DNA from: Anodontia alba
Taxonomy: Eukaryota; Mollusca; Bivalvia; Lucinida; Lucinidae
Assembly: GCA_964016985.1 (NCBI GenBank)
Contig: OZ024823.1
Coordinates: 114,475,459-114,539,458 of the forward strand
Direction of reading: 5' to 3'
Length of the DNA stretch: 64,000 nucleotides
Positions 53,176 to 64,000 of this stretch are shown here, piece after piece. The translations under genes were made by a program, and so were the position numbers. Each line of letters starts with the position of its first letter. The stretch's first letter is position 1. A model generated the notes under the pieces. That model ran no database searches. It was given only the letters and a program-made list of their open reading frames with translations, and was not told where the DNA came from.

Positions 53176-53676
53176 CTGAAAAATATATTTTAACCTTTTA
53201 GCCTTTTAACCTTTACCACTCTCTGGGCTAATTCGGCAGACAACAAACTGACGATATTTTTCTTATTTTTCTCAGTAAACAGGTTTAGACATTTTATGCA
53301 AAATGTCATCTGCTGAATTTTTTACGCAGAATGCTAAGCTTTATTATGATGATGAAATTTACTATTACTACAATCCTTGTGGTATGTCATAAGAAGTTTG
53401 CACTTTACTGAGGTCATAAATACAATCAGCAAATAAAAATATCAGCTGTTACAAAGAAAAACCACAAATATAAACCAAAAATATTGGGACATTTAGCCCC
53501 ATTACCATATGTGTCCTAACCTTTTAACAAGTCCATTTTACAACTTTACTATTTTATACCTGTATCTAAGAACTGCCAGTTAGTGGCAAACATTTTAGAC
53601 CCTGATCTTGGTCTATAATATTGGCCCAAGCCTGTGTGTCCCAATTCCAATGTTAAGTACATGTATATTAACCCTT

Positions 53677-53867
53677 GTCATGATGCCTCATATATTTCTA
53701 ATTATCAGCCAATCACATTACTTAATCCAGATTGTTTATATAAATTCACATACTTAATGACAAACAGTGCAGATCCAGATCAGCTGGCTTCTTCAGAAGC
53801 CAACTGATCTGGATCTACACTGCTTGCAAAAAACAGGGTATATCTGTGTTCAGCAGGACAAGGGTTA
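53677..53867. mobile_element. TTAACCC MITE with CAAACAGTG core
   Basis: Begins TTAACCCTTGTCATGATGCC and ends TTCAGCAGGACAAGGGTTAA, with its hairpin at about 53761-53826. A second, separate hairpin core is at 54073-54141. Confidence 0.75.
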
Positions 53868-54840
53868 AATATTCAAGAATAAAATAGGTATACTATAATT
53901 ATCTATACAAATTAATGTATGTGAACAGACATGCCAGAACAAACAATGAAGACCTAAATTAAACTGCTCCAAAATGATATAGGATTTATATGGTTTGCCA
54001 TTCATTTTCTGGATACAAGTACGGTAAATGTCCTTAAATTTCAAATACCAAAGTGTCTGACAAAATGACATATGCAAACAGTGCAGACCCAGATCAGACT
54101 GCTCCTGAAGGAGCAGTCTGATCAGGGTCTACACTCTTTGCCATTCCATTAAGTATTTTAAGAAACAGCTACATAAAAAGCAAAATTTAGGCCAAAATAG
54201 CATGGAATAATGTGTTTGAAATTTTTGGACATTTACTGTAATCCAAATTGACTTGTTCAGACTAAAAGATACATTTGGTAAGCAGTTATCCTTTATAAAT
54301 ACTTATTAACGCTTAGGACTCTGGGTAAAATTTTCAGCAGATGACATATTGAAATATTTTTCTTATTTTTCCCAGAAAACAGGTTTTGACATTCAATCAA
54401 ACTGTCTCAGCTGGAGACAATTTGCATAGAATGTCAAAACCTGTTTTCTGGGAAAAATAAGAAAAATATCATGTTGTCTGTTGATTGATTGTGTTGGGGT
54501 TTAACGACACATCAACCCTTGTGGGTCATTTTGTGTTGTCGCCCAGAGAAAGGGAAAAAAAAGACAGAAGAGATAGTAGAGGAGATGAAATAGAAGGACA
54601 GGGAAAAAAGAGAACAAGAGGCCCATGGGCCACGATTTGCTCACCTGAGATGAACAGCCATTGCATATCTGCAAATGCCATGCAACATTCTTCCAGTATT
54701 GCCACAGCAACTAGGAGAGAAATTTGACAGTGTGGTAAAAAGGTCAAAGATCATTCTGAACAAACTTGGTAGACCTTGGTAAACTTGGTATACCAAGATT
54801 CAATCTCAAAGTTATCTTGGTTATGGAGAAGATTTTTAAG

Positions 54841-54841
<1 letters not shown>

Positions 54842-54908
<67 letters not shown>
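54842..54908. repeat. (GT)n microsatellite
   Basis: About 31 GT repeats within the AAGAGGCCC-type element, replacing the GTGTTTTTTACC stretch of other units. Confidence 0.95.
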
Positions 54909-54912
<4 letters not shown>

Positions 54913-57900
54913 CCATATATGGGCATGGTGGCCATCTTGTACAATGGTGTGAGCCCAGCTGACAGAAAGCTCCATGTGAATCTGGTGAAAATTGGTCAAG
55001 CAGTTTCAGAGAAGAAGATGTTCAAAGATTACATTATTTTAATCATGTAATATTGCCAAGGGGTAAGAGCAAAAAACTCCAAGGGGACAAAATTTTGATT
55101 GTAACAAAAAAGTTTAAACTTTAATCATTCATTGGAAATTTCAGCCATAAGTCTTAAATACATTTTCAGAAAAATGGTTTTTCAACATTTTCCTCAAACA
55201 AGAGTATGGGGATGCAAATCTGACCTTGCCATAGGAAGGTCAAAGGTCATTCTAGAATCATCATTTGAGTAAACTTGGTAGACCTTGAGTCCCCAATGCT
55301 ATATACCAAGATTCAACATTGAGGCTTTCTTGGTTCTGGAGAAGAAGACTTTTACCATGTATGGGAATGGTGGCACCTTGTTTAATGATGCAGAACAGTT
55401 TGAGCAAATTGATAAATACACCTTTGACAGAAGGCTCTATGTGAAATCTGGCAAAAAATGGTCAAGCTGTTTCAGAGAAGAAGACGTTTAAAGATTACCA
55501 GAATTTGTACATGTATATAGCACAGGAGCAAGGGCAGATAACCCCAGGGGAAGATTTTGATTGTAACTAAAAGGGTTTGCTACTTTGGTCATACATTGTA
55601 AGTTACAGCCATTTGTGTTAGATACATTTTTAGAAACTGAATTTTCAATATTTTCCCCATACAAATGCATAGGGAATCAAATTTGACCTTGCCATGAAAA
55701 GGTCAAATGTCAATCTTGGGTCATCATTTGTTCAAATTTGGTAAACCTTGAATCCCTGATGCCATCCACCAAGATTCAGCCTTGAAGCTTTCTTGGTTCT
55801 GGAGAAGAAGATTTTTACCATAAATGGTCATAGCAGCCATCATGTTTAATGATGCATAACCATTTGGATGAATTGATAATATCCCTTCAACAGAAGGCCC
55901 AATGTGAAATCTGGTGAAATTTGGTCAAGCTGATTCAGAGAAAAAGATGTTTAAAGATTAGGAGAGTTTATAAATGTACATAGCTCAGGGGTAAGGGCAG
56001 ATAACCCCAGGGGACAAAAGTTTGATTGTAACTAAAAGGATTTCTACTTTGATCATATATTATAAGTTACAGCCATTAGTCTTAAATAAATTTTGAGAAA
56101 CCGACTTTTCAACATTTTCCTCATACAAATGCATAGGGATGCAAATTTGACCTTGTCGTAACAAGGTCAAATGTAAACCTAGGGTCATCATTTGAACAAA
56201 CTTGGTAGACCTTGAGTTGCCGATGCTATATACCCAGATTCACCCTGGAAGCTTTCTTGGTTCAGGAGAAGAAGATTTTTACGTGTTTTTTACCATTTTT
56301 GGTCAAGGCATTTAATGATGCATAATAGTCTGAACAAATTGATAATACCCTTTGACAGAAGGCCCAATGTGAAATCTGGTGAAAAATTCACTGAAAATTG
56401 GTCAAGCTGATTCAAAGAAGACATTTAAAGATTACTCAATTTATACATGTATTCAGCCCAGGGGTAAGGGCACATAACCTCAGGGGACAAAATTTTGATT
56501 GTAACTAAAAGGGTTTGCTACTTTAATCATACATTGTAAATTACAGCCATTAGTGTTAGATACATTTTGAGAAACTGAATTTTCAATATTTTCCTCAAAC
56601 AAATGCATAGGGACGAAAATTTGACCTTGCCGTAAAAATGTCAAATGTCAATCTAGGGTCATCATTTGAATAAATTTGGTAGACCTTGAGTCCCCAATGA
56701 TATATATCAAGATTCAGCCTTGAAGCTTTCTTGGTTCTGAAGAAGAAGATTTTTAAGTGTTTTTTACCATGGTGGCCATCTTGTTTAATGATGCAAAACC
56801 ATTTGAACAACTGATAATACCCCTTTGACAGAAGGCCCAATTTGAAATCTGGTGAAAATTGGTCAAGCAGTTTCAGAGTAGAAGATGTTTTAAGATTATG
56901 AGATTTTATATATGTATGTTGCCCAGGGGCAAATGCGGACAACCCTGGGGGATAAAATTTTGATTGTAACTAAAAGGGTTTGCTACTTTGATCATACATT
57001 GTTAAGTTTCAGTCAGAAGTCTTTTAATACAGTTTGAGAAACTGACTTTTCAATATTTTCCCCATACAGATGCACAGGGATGAAAATGAAGTTTTTTAAA
57101 AGTAAAACATATTTTAACGAGTAATACTTAACCTATAGATAATGTGCTATTCTATTCTGTTTTCACACCTTCCACAGAAAAAACGACCTTTCAGTCGTTA
57201 ATTAAAGTCTTAAACCAGAAGGTCCCTTAGGCAGTTACCTGTGTGACGTAACTCTTCCCGCTCAATTGACCACGTGTCAGTTTCTTTTATGTGTAAAACA
57301 ATAGACACAATTAGGAGAGATAAGCGAGGGTGGGCGGAGGGAGATAATTGATTATCTATAGGTTAAGTATTACTCGTTAAAATATGTTTTACTTTTAAAA
57401 AACTTCATTTTAACTTCATAATACATTAACCTATAGATAATGTGCTAGAATTTGCAGAATAGGAGGGAGGTGCTCTCCTAATTCTAACACCAATAATATC
57501 TCACCACTTCTGGTTAAGACTCAGGAAACTCAAAGGAATCAGATACATTCTAATTCTATATTTAATAGAAAGAATGGTCTAGATTCACAAAATAGCTTTA
57601 AGGTGTTATGATCTAACAACCTTATATATATTAGTAGACTCTAGAGGAAGCCAGTTCTTAAGTCTCAGAGACCTAACATTGGCCCCCCCCCCTCTCTTTT
57701 TTTCTTTTTGGGAAACAACAATTGGCTTCAAAAAGAAAAGGGAGTCATTGAGACACAACATAAATATTCCATCGCAAAGTAAGCTAGGAATATAGAAAAT
57801 TTTGAAAACAAAATTTGTAAAACAAAAAGCCAAGACCATACACTGTAAGTAGTCTATGTAGGATCTTGAATAAATAAGGAAAAGTCTACTCAGTGGAGTT

Positions 57901-58192
57901 TCCTATAGATAACTGACATATGTAGATATTTTGGATAAAATTCTAGATATGTGAAGCTATGTAATTGTAATAGTCTAAGCTATTAGAATTATAAACTAAT
58001 TAAATTCTGTTAATTGGAGCGACAGGACAGTTTCCGATGAACAGACACAGACTTAAAATAACCATAATATGTAATTATTTCCCTTGATCAAATTAAAGAA
58101 GGGGAGATAATAAAAGTAGATGGAGTTAACTTAACTATAACTAAGTTATCCATCAGAAGAAAAAAAGTATAGACAAACATAATGGTTAAAAC

Positions 58193-61100
58193 TATTGCTA
58201 GACTAATTGTATAACGAATTTTTAGTCAAGCAATAAAATAATACAGAGTTTGCATATAACTGCTGGGAAGAAAAAACAACCTAAACCATTGATAATTAGT
58301 TTTGTCATAGACATATAAAAGCGTTTGATGTCCTGACAAAAAATAAAGAATAAACTGTCAACATCATAACTAAAGAGTTTGACAGAGAATAAGAGAGATA
58401 AGAATAAGGTTGATCGCAGCAAACTGTATGACGGTCATAGTTTGGCTAAATCTTACCGTATTGATAAGATTAAACAATAATAAATAAGCTGGATAGAATC
58501 TTTCTATACCAAAAGATTGCCATGAAAAGTACTCCTGAGTAAATAATCATGGAAATCAAGAAATGTTAAAAATCCACTTTGATACGAATCAAAATGTTCA
58601 TAAAAAGAGAAGGACTCAGAGAAAAAGTAATAGTGTGATAATCTCTGAAGAAAGATTATACAATAATACTGATTAATAATCTCAAAAAACACTTAATTTA
58701 AAAGTTAAGAGATAGTATTACTATTCTATACGCATATTTAAGAATAGTAAGAAATATATTAATACTAAATAAAAATTATACTACTGAACAAAATTCCCGC
58801 TATAAATAATAGGTTAAGCATAACTATTTATTAAGCAAGGAATTATTAAACATATAACTCTCTATAAAATTACTGCCCGGAAATTTTATAGATAAACATT
58901 CAATCAAATTTTTAGAATTGAATATTAATAGAATAAAATCTATGTCTGCATAATTGGTAATTCCTGAAATATAAAATTACGTACTCGCAAATGAGTTCAG
59001 GAAGAAAATACATATATATACTCTCGAGATCTATGTGTAAACCATAGAGAGTAATAATATTATTACCGCGATCCCTGACGGAAGGGTAAAAACATGTATA
59101 TGAAAGAGATAATAATTAATTTAACGTCATATAGGTTTAAGATAAAATTTGTTTAATCTTTAACCAATATGCAGCAACAGTGACTCGATATTCTGTATTC
59201 GTATGTTTGTTTGTTTGTGTTGAGGTTTTACGGCCCAGTCAACCCAATGGGGTCATGTCGAGCGCGGTCAGTTTACCTAACCACACGTTTACTGGGCAGG
59301 CTTAGTCCTCTAAGCGGTTAACCAGTACTGTGCACATTCTTTCGCCAGAAACTGACAACTGCCCTTCTTGAATCAGCGGAAGGGAGAGAATGACCGTAGA
59401 AAATATTTCATGATCAATCCCCACGAAAGAATGTTGCCGACCTCGGCGGGGGTTGAACCCGCGACCTCCTGGTCTCCAGTCGGACGGCGCATCCAACTGA
59501 GCCACCGAGGCCGGGCTGTATTCGTATGTAGAAAAGGAGTACTTAGTCATTAGAATTTTGAATGATTGAAATAGAGATAATGGGATCTAAAAGGATGTAT
59601 CTCCATGAACTGAATCGAAGGATAATATCCATTCTAAAAAACTAGGGCTTGTTTTAGGCTTAGTTTAACAAGCGTAGAATTGAATTATTTTCAAGTATTC
59701 ATGAAGTCGTTATGCTCTGAATACTGAGAAAAATGTTAAAATATTGTTTAGGAAATAAAAAAGTGACTGTTCCACAATGTTAGCTAGATTTAAACCTGGA
59801 ACGTAGCGAGAAGGTCAATCTAATTTAAAAGTAAGATGAGAAAGATAAATAATGAAGATAGATATATAAATATCGGAATAATATATTATCTCCAACAATT
59901 ATCAAATAATCTGAATGTTTAAAGGCATAAATACTACTCGAAAGTTTATTTACCGAATGTATAATCGGAGAAAACTTTCAGTATGTTCAAAAACGTATCA
60001 CAAAAGTAAGATCTGACCAGGAACGTAGGTGCAGCACTTACTAAGTTGTGAAGTTAATATAAACATATTTTATATTATAAATTGAAGCAGTGCATTTCAA
60101 AATCATCGACATCTTGAAATGACTTATTGTGTGGAAAAATAAATAAATATCCAGTTTCGGAAAGATATTTATCTATATATATAGACCATTTTTGATGCGG
60201 ACTGGAAATCAAGATATTAATCTTTGCATTATTCGCAAACTGAACTTGAACTCTTAGCGAGAATTACTATGATCCCTTTAACGAATGTAAACATAAAGGA
60301 GGGGTAAAGAGATAATTAAGAGTGTCTTAATTCTTTACCGGCTCGTATACTAATAATTAAGGATGTTTTCCCTTTTGTCTAAGCCTAGACTATAGATTGA
60401 TTAATATAATTATAATAATATCTGCTATTATGAGGTAAACTCTCGTTAATTAACCTCTAAGCATATATCAAAAATATATATCAACATAATCTAGAGCTTC
60501 GGTAAGTTTAGAGGAAGGAAATGATTGACTTTGGCAGTTTCTGAATAGTTACAAAGTCAATAAAACAAAATATCAAAAGGAAAGTATTGTATATAAAATC
60601 TAATTTAGGCAATAATAATCTGTCACGTACTGAATAATTAATGCCTTTACTAAATATGTATCCATTGTCAATACCAAAGTGCAAGAAAATTTTGATTGAC
60701 ATGGACTCTAGTTATAAATAAAATATTAGAGGTATAGAGCTAGTCGAAGCAAAACTATTCCTCAATAAGATAAAGTAGACCTATAATATACGAGGATTAA
60801 TTGGGTCTAGAATTATAATCATAATAAAATTATTATTCCAATATGAAGAATCTTCAGCGTAATAGATTCTTACTGAGGCAAAAATATCTGGTATATTGCT
60901 ATCGTAGTCTTAAATGATCCAGAAGAAAAAATAAAACAGGCAAAGTAAAGAACGTATCGAATTATATCTATGCCTAAATATAAGATTTTTTTCTTATTTA
61001 TTATTTTATAGCAGAGTTTAGACAGAGCACGACTGACCTAGACTCTAATATAATCAATCAAAAGATAGTATAAAATAGAAAAATAGCTTATCGGATCAAC

Positions 61101-61665
61101 TATTTTCCATGTAGAAAAGGCAAAAGGAAAATATGTACCTCAACTAGAATTTTAAATCGTAGTAATCTAGAGAGGTAGCGAATAAATAAATAAACTGTTA
61201 ATTTATTTATCTGGTTGGTGTAAATTTCCGATACCTTAAGAATGAAAAATTAATAGAAAGTAGAAAAGATCGATTGCTACTTTCTTGTCAATTTACTCCT
61301 TAGATTACATGCTGATTACATATCGGAGCATGTAGAAGAAAAACAGGGGAGGAAAGAAGAAAAATTTTTTTATATTTCGTGTATATTTTTCTTCTTATAA
61401 ATAACGATAGTTTTATAGTTCACCTTTGCCCTAGAGCCGAATAAGGTGAATATGTAAGAAGTTAATCTCTTTGTAGCGAATAAAAGAGATATAATTATAG
61501 CTGGAAGTATCTTCTACACTTAGTGAATGAATTGCGAATTTGATCGTAACCGATAATTCTTAATTCATTTTCAATAATAAATATATATATAGAATTTAAG
61601 TCAAGTTCAAAAGTGACTGGACAGAATTCAACAATATAAATGGCTACTAGGTTATATATGAATAT
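58193..61665. repeat. Stem-loop array, copy 2
   Basis: Counterparts of the copy 1 hairpins with the same arms. For example 58193-58235 has the same TATTGCTAGACTAA / TTAGTCAAGCAATA arms and one loop substitution. Confidence 0.75.
59207..59515 (-). mobile_element. tRNA-derived SINE inside copy 2, full length
   Basis: Flanked by a 14-bp duplication CTGTATTCGTATGT (59193-59206 and 59516-59529). Copy 1 has the unoccupied site at about 39319-39334. The tRNA-like head has A box TGGCTCAGTTGG and B box GGTTCAACCCC. Overlapping ORFs are SINE translations. Confidence 0.95.
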
Positions 61666-61669
61666 ATGT

Positions 61670-62546
61670 TGAGCGAGTTCTACTGACTACTACTCGCACA
61701 CTAGTAATCCGACACAAAGTCTACGAAACTACTGCCCGGTGGAATTTCGTTAGAATGACCTGGCACTACTCTACGAAGTGCCTCCCGATGAAATTTTCGT
61801 TAGAGCCGGAATTTAAACGCTTTCTAGCGAATTAAAGAGATAAAACATCATTTGAATGACCTGGCACTAGTCTACGAACTGCTGCCCGGTAAGAATTTTG
61901 TTATGGTCGGAAGTTTAACTCTTTCTAGCGGATAAAAGAGATAAAACATAAGTTAATTTAAAATATTAATGGAATTACACACCTATAATAAGTCAATGGA
62001 ATATTAAAAATTCTAGTCTGATTTGGGAAAGACTGTACAGAATTTTTTTTTTTTTTTGTATAAAAAGTTATTATGTATTTCACTTAATAACCTATATCCA
62101 TTGACTTAAACGTGAATGGAGCTCTATGAACGATAATAGATTGTTCGGGAATTAGTAATCATTATTTTGACACTAGTTACCCGACACAATGACCGGACAC
62201 TAATATTCGTAACTGTTGCCCGGTAAAGTTACAAGTAATTTGACAAATTGATCGGATAGTAGTATTCGTAACTCTAGTCCGATGAAAAAGGGAGATTATA
62301 TATGAAAACTGAGCGGGCACAAGTATTGGAAACTTTTTCCCGAAGATAATTAATTATTAGGCAAAAATTGACCAGACACTTTCTGTAAAAGTTTGCCTGG
62401 TGAAAAATCAGAAATAATATAATAATATGACCGGGTATAAGTATCAGAAATATTACTGATACTTTGCCCAGTGAAAAAATTTTTTTTTTTTTAATAATTA
62501 GACATAATGACCGGAAGTTAGTATACGTGACTATTTTGTCCGGTGA
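61670..62546. repeat. GACCGG..CCGGT hairpin units, copy 2
   Basis: Same series as 41525-42380, with the pairing stems retained. Confidence 0.8.
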
Positions 62547-62589
62547 AATATGTCAGAAACTAAGTCTTTCCAGAAAATAATTAAATTAT

Positions 62590-62836
62590 TGACTGGAGAC
62601 TAGTTGACTGGTGCCTGGTTGATCGGTGACTGGTGACTGGTGACTGGGTGACTGGTGACTGGTGACTGGGTGACTGGTGACTGGTGACTGGTGCCTGGTT
62701 GACTGGCACCTGGATGACTGGTGACTGGTGCCTGGTTGACTGGCACCTGATTGACTGGTGACTGGTGAAGCTGACTGACTGGTGCCTGGTTGACTGGTGA
62801 CTGGTGACTGGATGACTGGTGACTGGTGACTGGTGG
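62590..62836. repeat. GACTGGTGACTGGTGCCTGGTT minisatellite, copy 2
   Basis: Longer than in copy 1 by roughly two GACTGGT-type units. Confidence 0.9.
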
Positions 62837-62941
62837 ACTTAGACTTTATAGGATACTAAGTACCCAAAGATGCCACCTAGATGGGTCTTACCCCGGCAGT
62901 ATAGCATTATGGGGTGGGGCTCCCATCAGTAAAGAATTGTC

Positions 62942-63367
62942 TTATAACCCATCAAGGGTTGACAAGTTCTTTACAATCAGCTTCTCCACCATGAGAATCT
63001 TTAGCCAACTGAAGATCTCTGCAAACAAAAGTCCAGGAAAAACATATCGTAATTGCTGAATAACCTGGAACGAAAAGAACAAAAATATTCTGCATATATA
63101 AACACGACTATCGAACCGATCGCGCACGAGCGTTGTGCGGAATAGCGAGAGTCGCCAAAACGCATGTGGAAAAAGACCAGTCAAAAATACATGAAATCGA
63201 AAATTGAAAATTTTAAATAATAACACAGAAAGTGAAAGGAGTGATAAATAAACAAAAGAAACACAAGGATACATAAATTTATCCCTGAGGAAAGAAATAA
63301 TCCAAATTTCTATCACAGGTAAATAATCCTTGTTGAATTTCTTTGTCCACAGAAAAGAAACTGACAC
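62942..63367 (-). other. Small ORF of the hairpin-array element, copy 2 (141 codons)
   Basis: Same start and end as the 131-codon ORF of copy 1. An extra in-frame stretch (PHAFWRLSLF) follows FLTGLF. One T-to-R change, and some silent differences. Confidence 0.25.
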
Positions 63368-64000
63368 GTGGTCAATTGAGCGGGAAGAGTTACGTCACAC
63401 AGGTAACTGCCTAAGGGACCTTCTGGTTTAAGACTTTAATTAACGACTGAAAGGTCGTTTTTTCTGTGGAAGGTGTGAAAACAGAAGAGAATAGCACATT
63501 ATCTATAGGTTAATGTATTATGAAGTTAAAATGACCTTGCCATAAAAAGGTCAAAGGTCAACCTAGGATCACCATTTGAACAAACTTGGTAGACCTGGGG
63601 TCTTCAATGCTTTATACCAAGATTCAGCCTTAAAGGTTTTTTGGTTCTGGAGAAGAATTTTTTAAGTGTTTTTACCATATATGGGCATGGCGGCCACCTT
63701 AATTAATGGACCCTGACCATTTAAACAAATTTTCAATCCCCGATTAACAGAAGGCTCCACGTGAAATTTGAAGAAAACTGGCCCAGGGGTTTCTGAGGAG
63801 AAGTCGTTCAAAGGTGTTTACAGACGGACGGCAAGTGATCACAATAGCTCATCCTGAGCCTTCGGCTCAGGCGAGCTAAAATTGAATGAAAATGAAGAAA
63901 CAGAAGAAATAAAAACATCCCTCCTCTACCGTTACTTGCTAGATGGATAACAGGTCTTGCCCAACTTTAAGCCAGTATCAGCTGGACACCCCCAGTGACG

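Larger units (their letters stand above)
57087..63527. mobile_element. Unrecognised hairpin-array element, copy 2 (6,441 bp)
   Basis: Same order of parts and same orientation as copy 1, flanked by AAAA (57083-57086 and 63528-63531). Differences seen: a 309-bp SINE (59207-59515), loss of one stem-loop near 61650, an extra segment of about 27 bp near 63146, longer T runs, a different minisatellite length and scattered substitutions. Removing it rejoins GGGATGAAAATGACCTTGCC, the sequence expected of the host repeat. Confidence 0.85.
54615..63879 (+). mobile_element. AAGAGGCCC-type element with five 465-bp units, interrupted by copy 2
   Basis: Starts AACAAGAGGCCCATGGGCC and ends with the hairpin GCTCATCCTGAGCC / GGCTCAGGCGAGC then TAA. 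The unit contains TTTTGATTGTAACTAAAAGG, TTTGACCTTGCC..AAGGTCAAATGTC, AACTTGGTAGACCTTGAGTC and GTGAAATCTGGTGAAAA. TTTTGATTGTAAC recurs near 55094, 55556, 56021, 56491 and 56957. The hairpin-array element splits the next unit between GGGATG and TGACCTTGCC. Non-coding. Confidence 0.8.
54482..64000 (+). repeat. GTTGGGGTTTAA repeat, split by the 9.3-kb nest
   Basis: The left part (54482-54614) and the right part (63880-64000) together match the uninterrupted repeat at 6551-6850. The 54615-63879 element sits at the join. The right boundary is beyond the window. Confidence 0.7.

Overview
The window looks like a piece of a bivalve (mollusc) nuclear genome. It is AT-rich and intron-rich, and it is packed with short palindromic transposons, tRNA-derived SINEs and microsatellites. 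The species is an inference from repeat character; no species marker was found.

Only one host gene is recognisable. It is the autophagy lipid-transfer protein gene ATG2, on the minus strand. Nineteen internal exons (1335-53175) were located by translating the minus strand and requiring GT/AG boundaries with matching phases. They encode about 880-890 residues from the middle of the roughly 1,900-2,000-residue protein, including the CAD triad region and a GABARAP/LC3-interacting motif (FCII core). The N-terminal chorein domain lies beyond the right edge and the C-terminal domain beyond the left edge. All but one exon junction are phase-compatible; exon 8 to exon 9 is unresolved.

Layout. 1-7 kb holds the last four exons with a 165-bp tandem-unit repeat and several MITEs. 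7.8-15.4 kb is a hAT-like element (8-bp target duplication) split by a complete, apparently young LTR retrotransposon. That element has identical-looking 594-bp LTRs, a tRNA-Pro-type primer binding site, and integrase upstream of reverse transcriptase (Gmr1-type order). 15.4-34 kb holds ten exons among MITEs, SINEs and mariner-like elements, and one exon sits in a 109-bp tandem triplication with two decayed copies. 34.9-36.3 kb is a broken LINE.

The most unusual objects are two same-orientation copies (37202-43319 and 57087-63527) of a roughly 6.1-kb mobile unit that carries no recognisable protein. It is flanked by AAAA duplications and bounded by an inverted repeat of about 160 bp. Its interior is a long run of consecutive short stem-loops, ending in GACCGG..CCGGT hairpins about 60 bp apart and a minisatellite. 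Copy 1 lies in a 12-kb ATG2 intron. Copy 2 lies upstream of the first visible exon, in a four-level nest of insertions (54.5-64 kb). I do not recognise this element.

Coordinates were read by eye. Repeat boundaries without a target duplication are approximate, and identity statements are visual, not computed.
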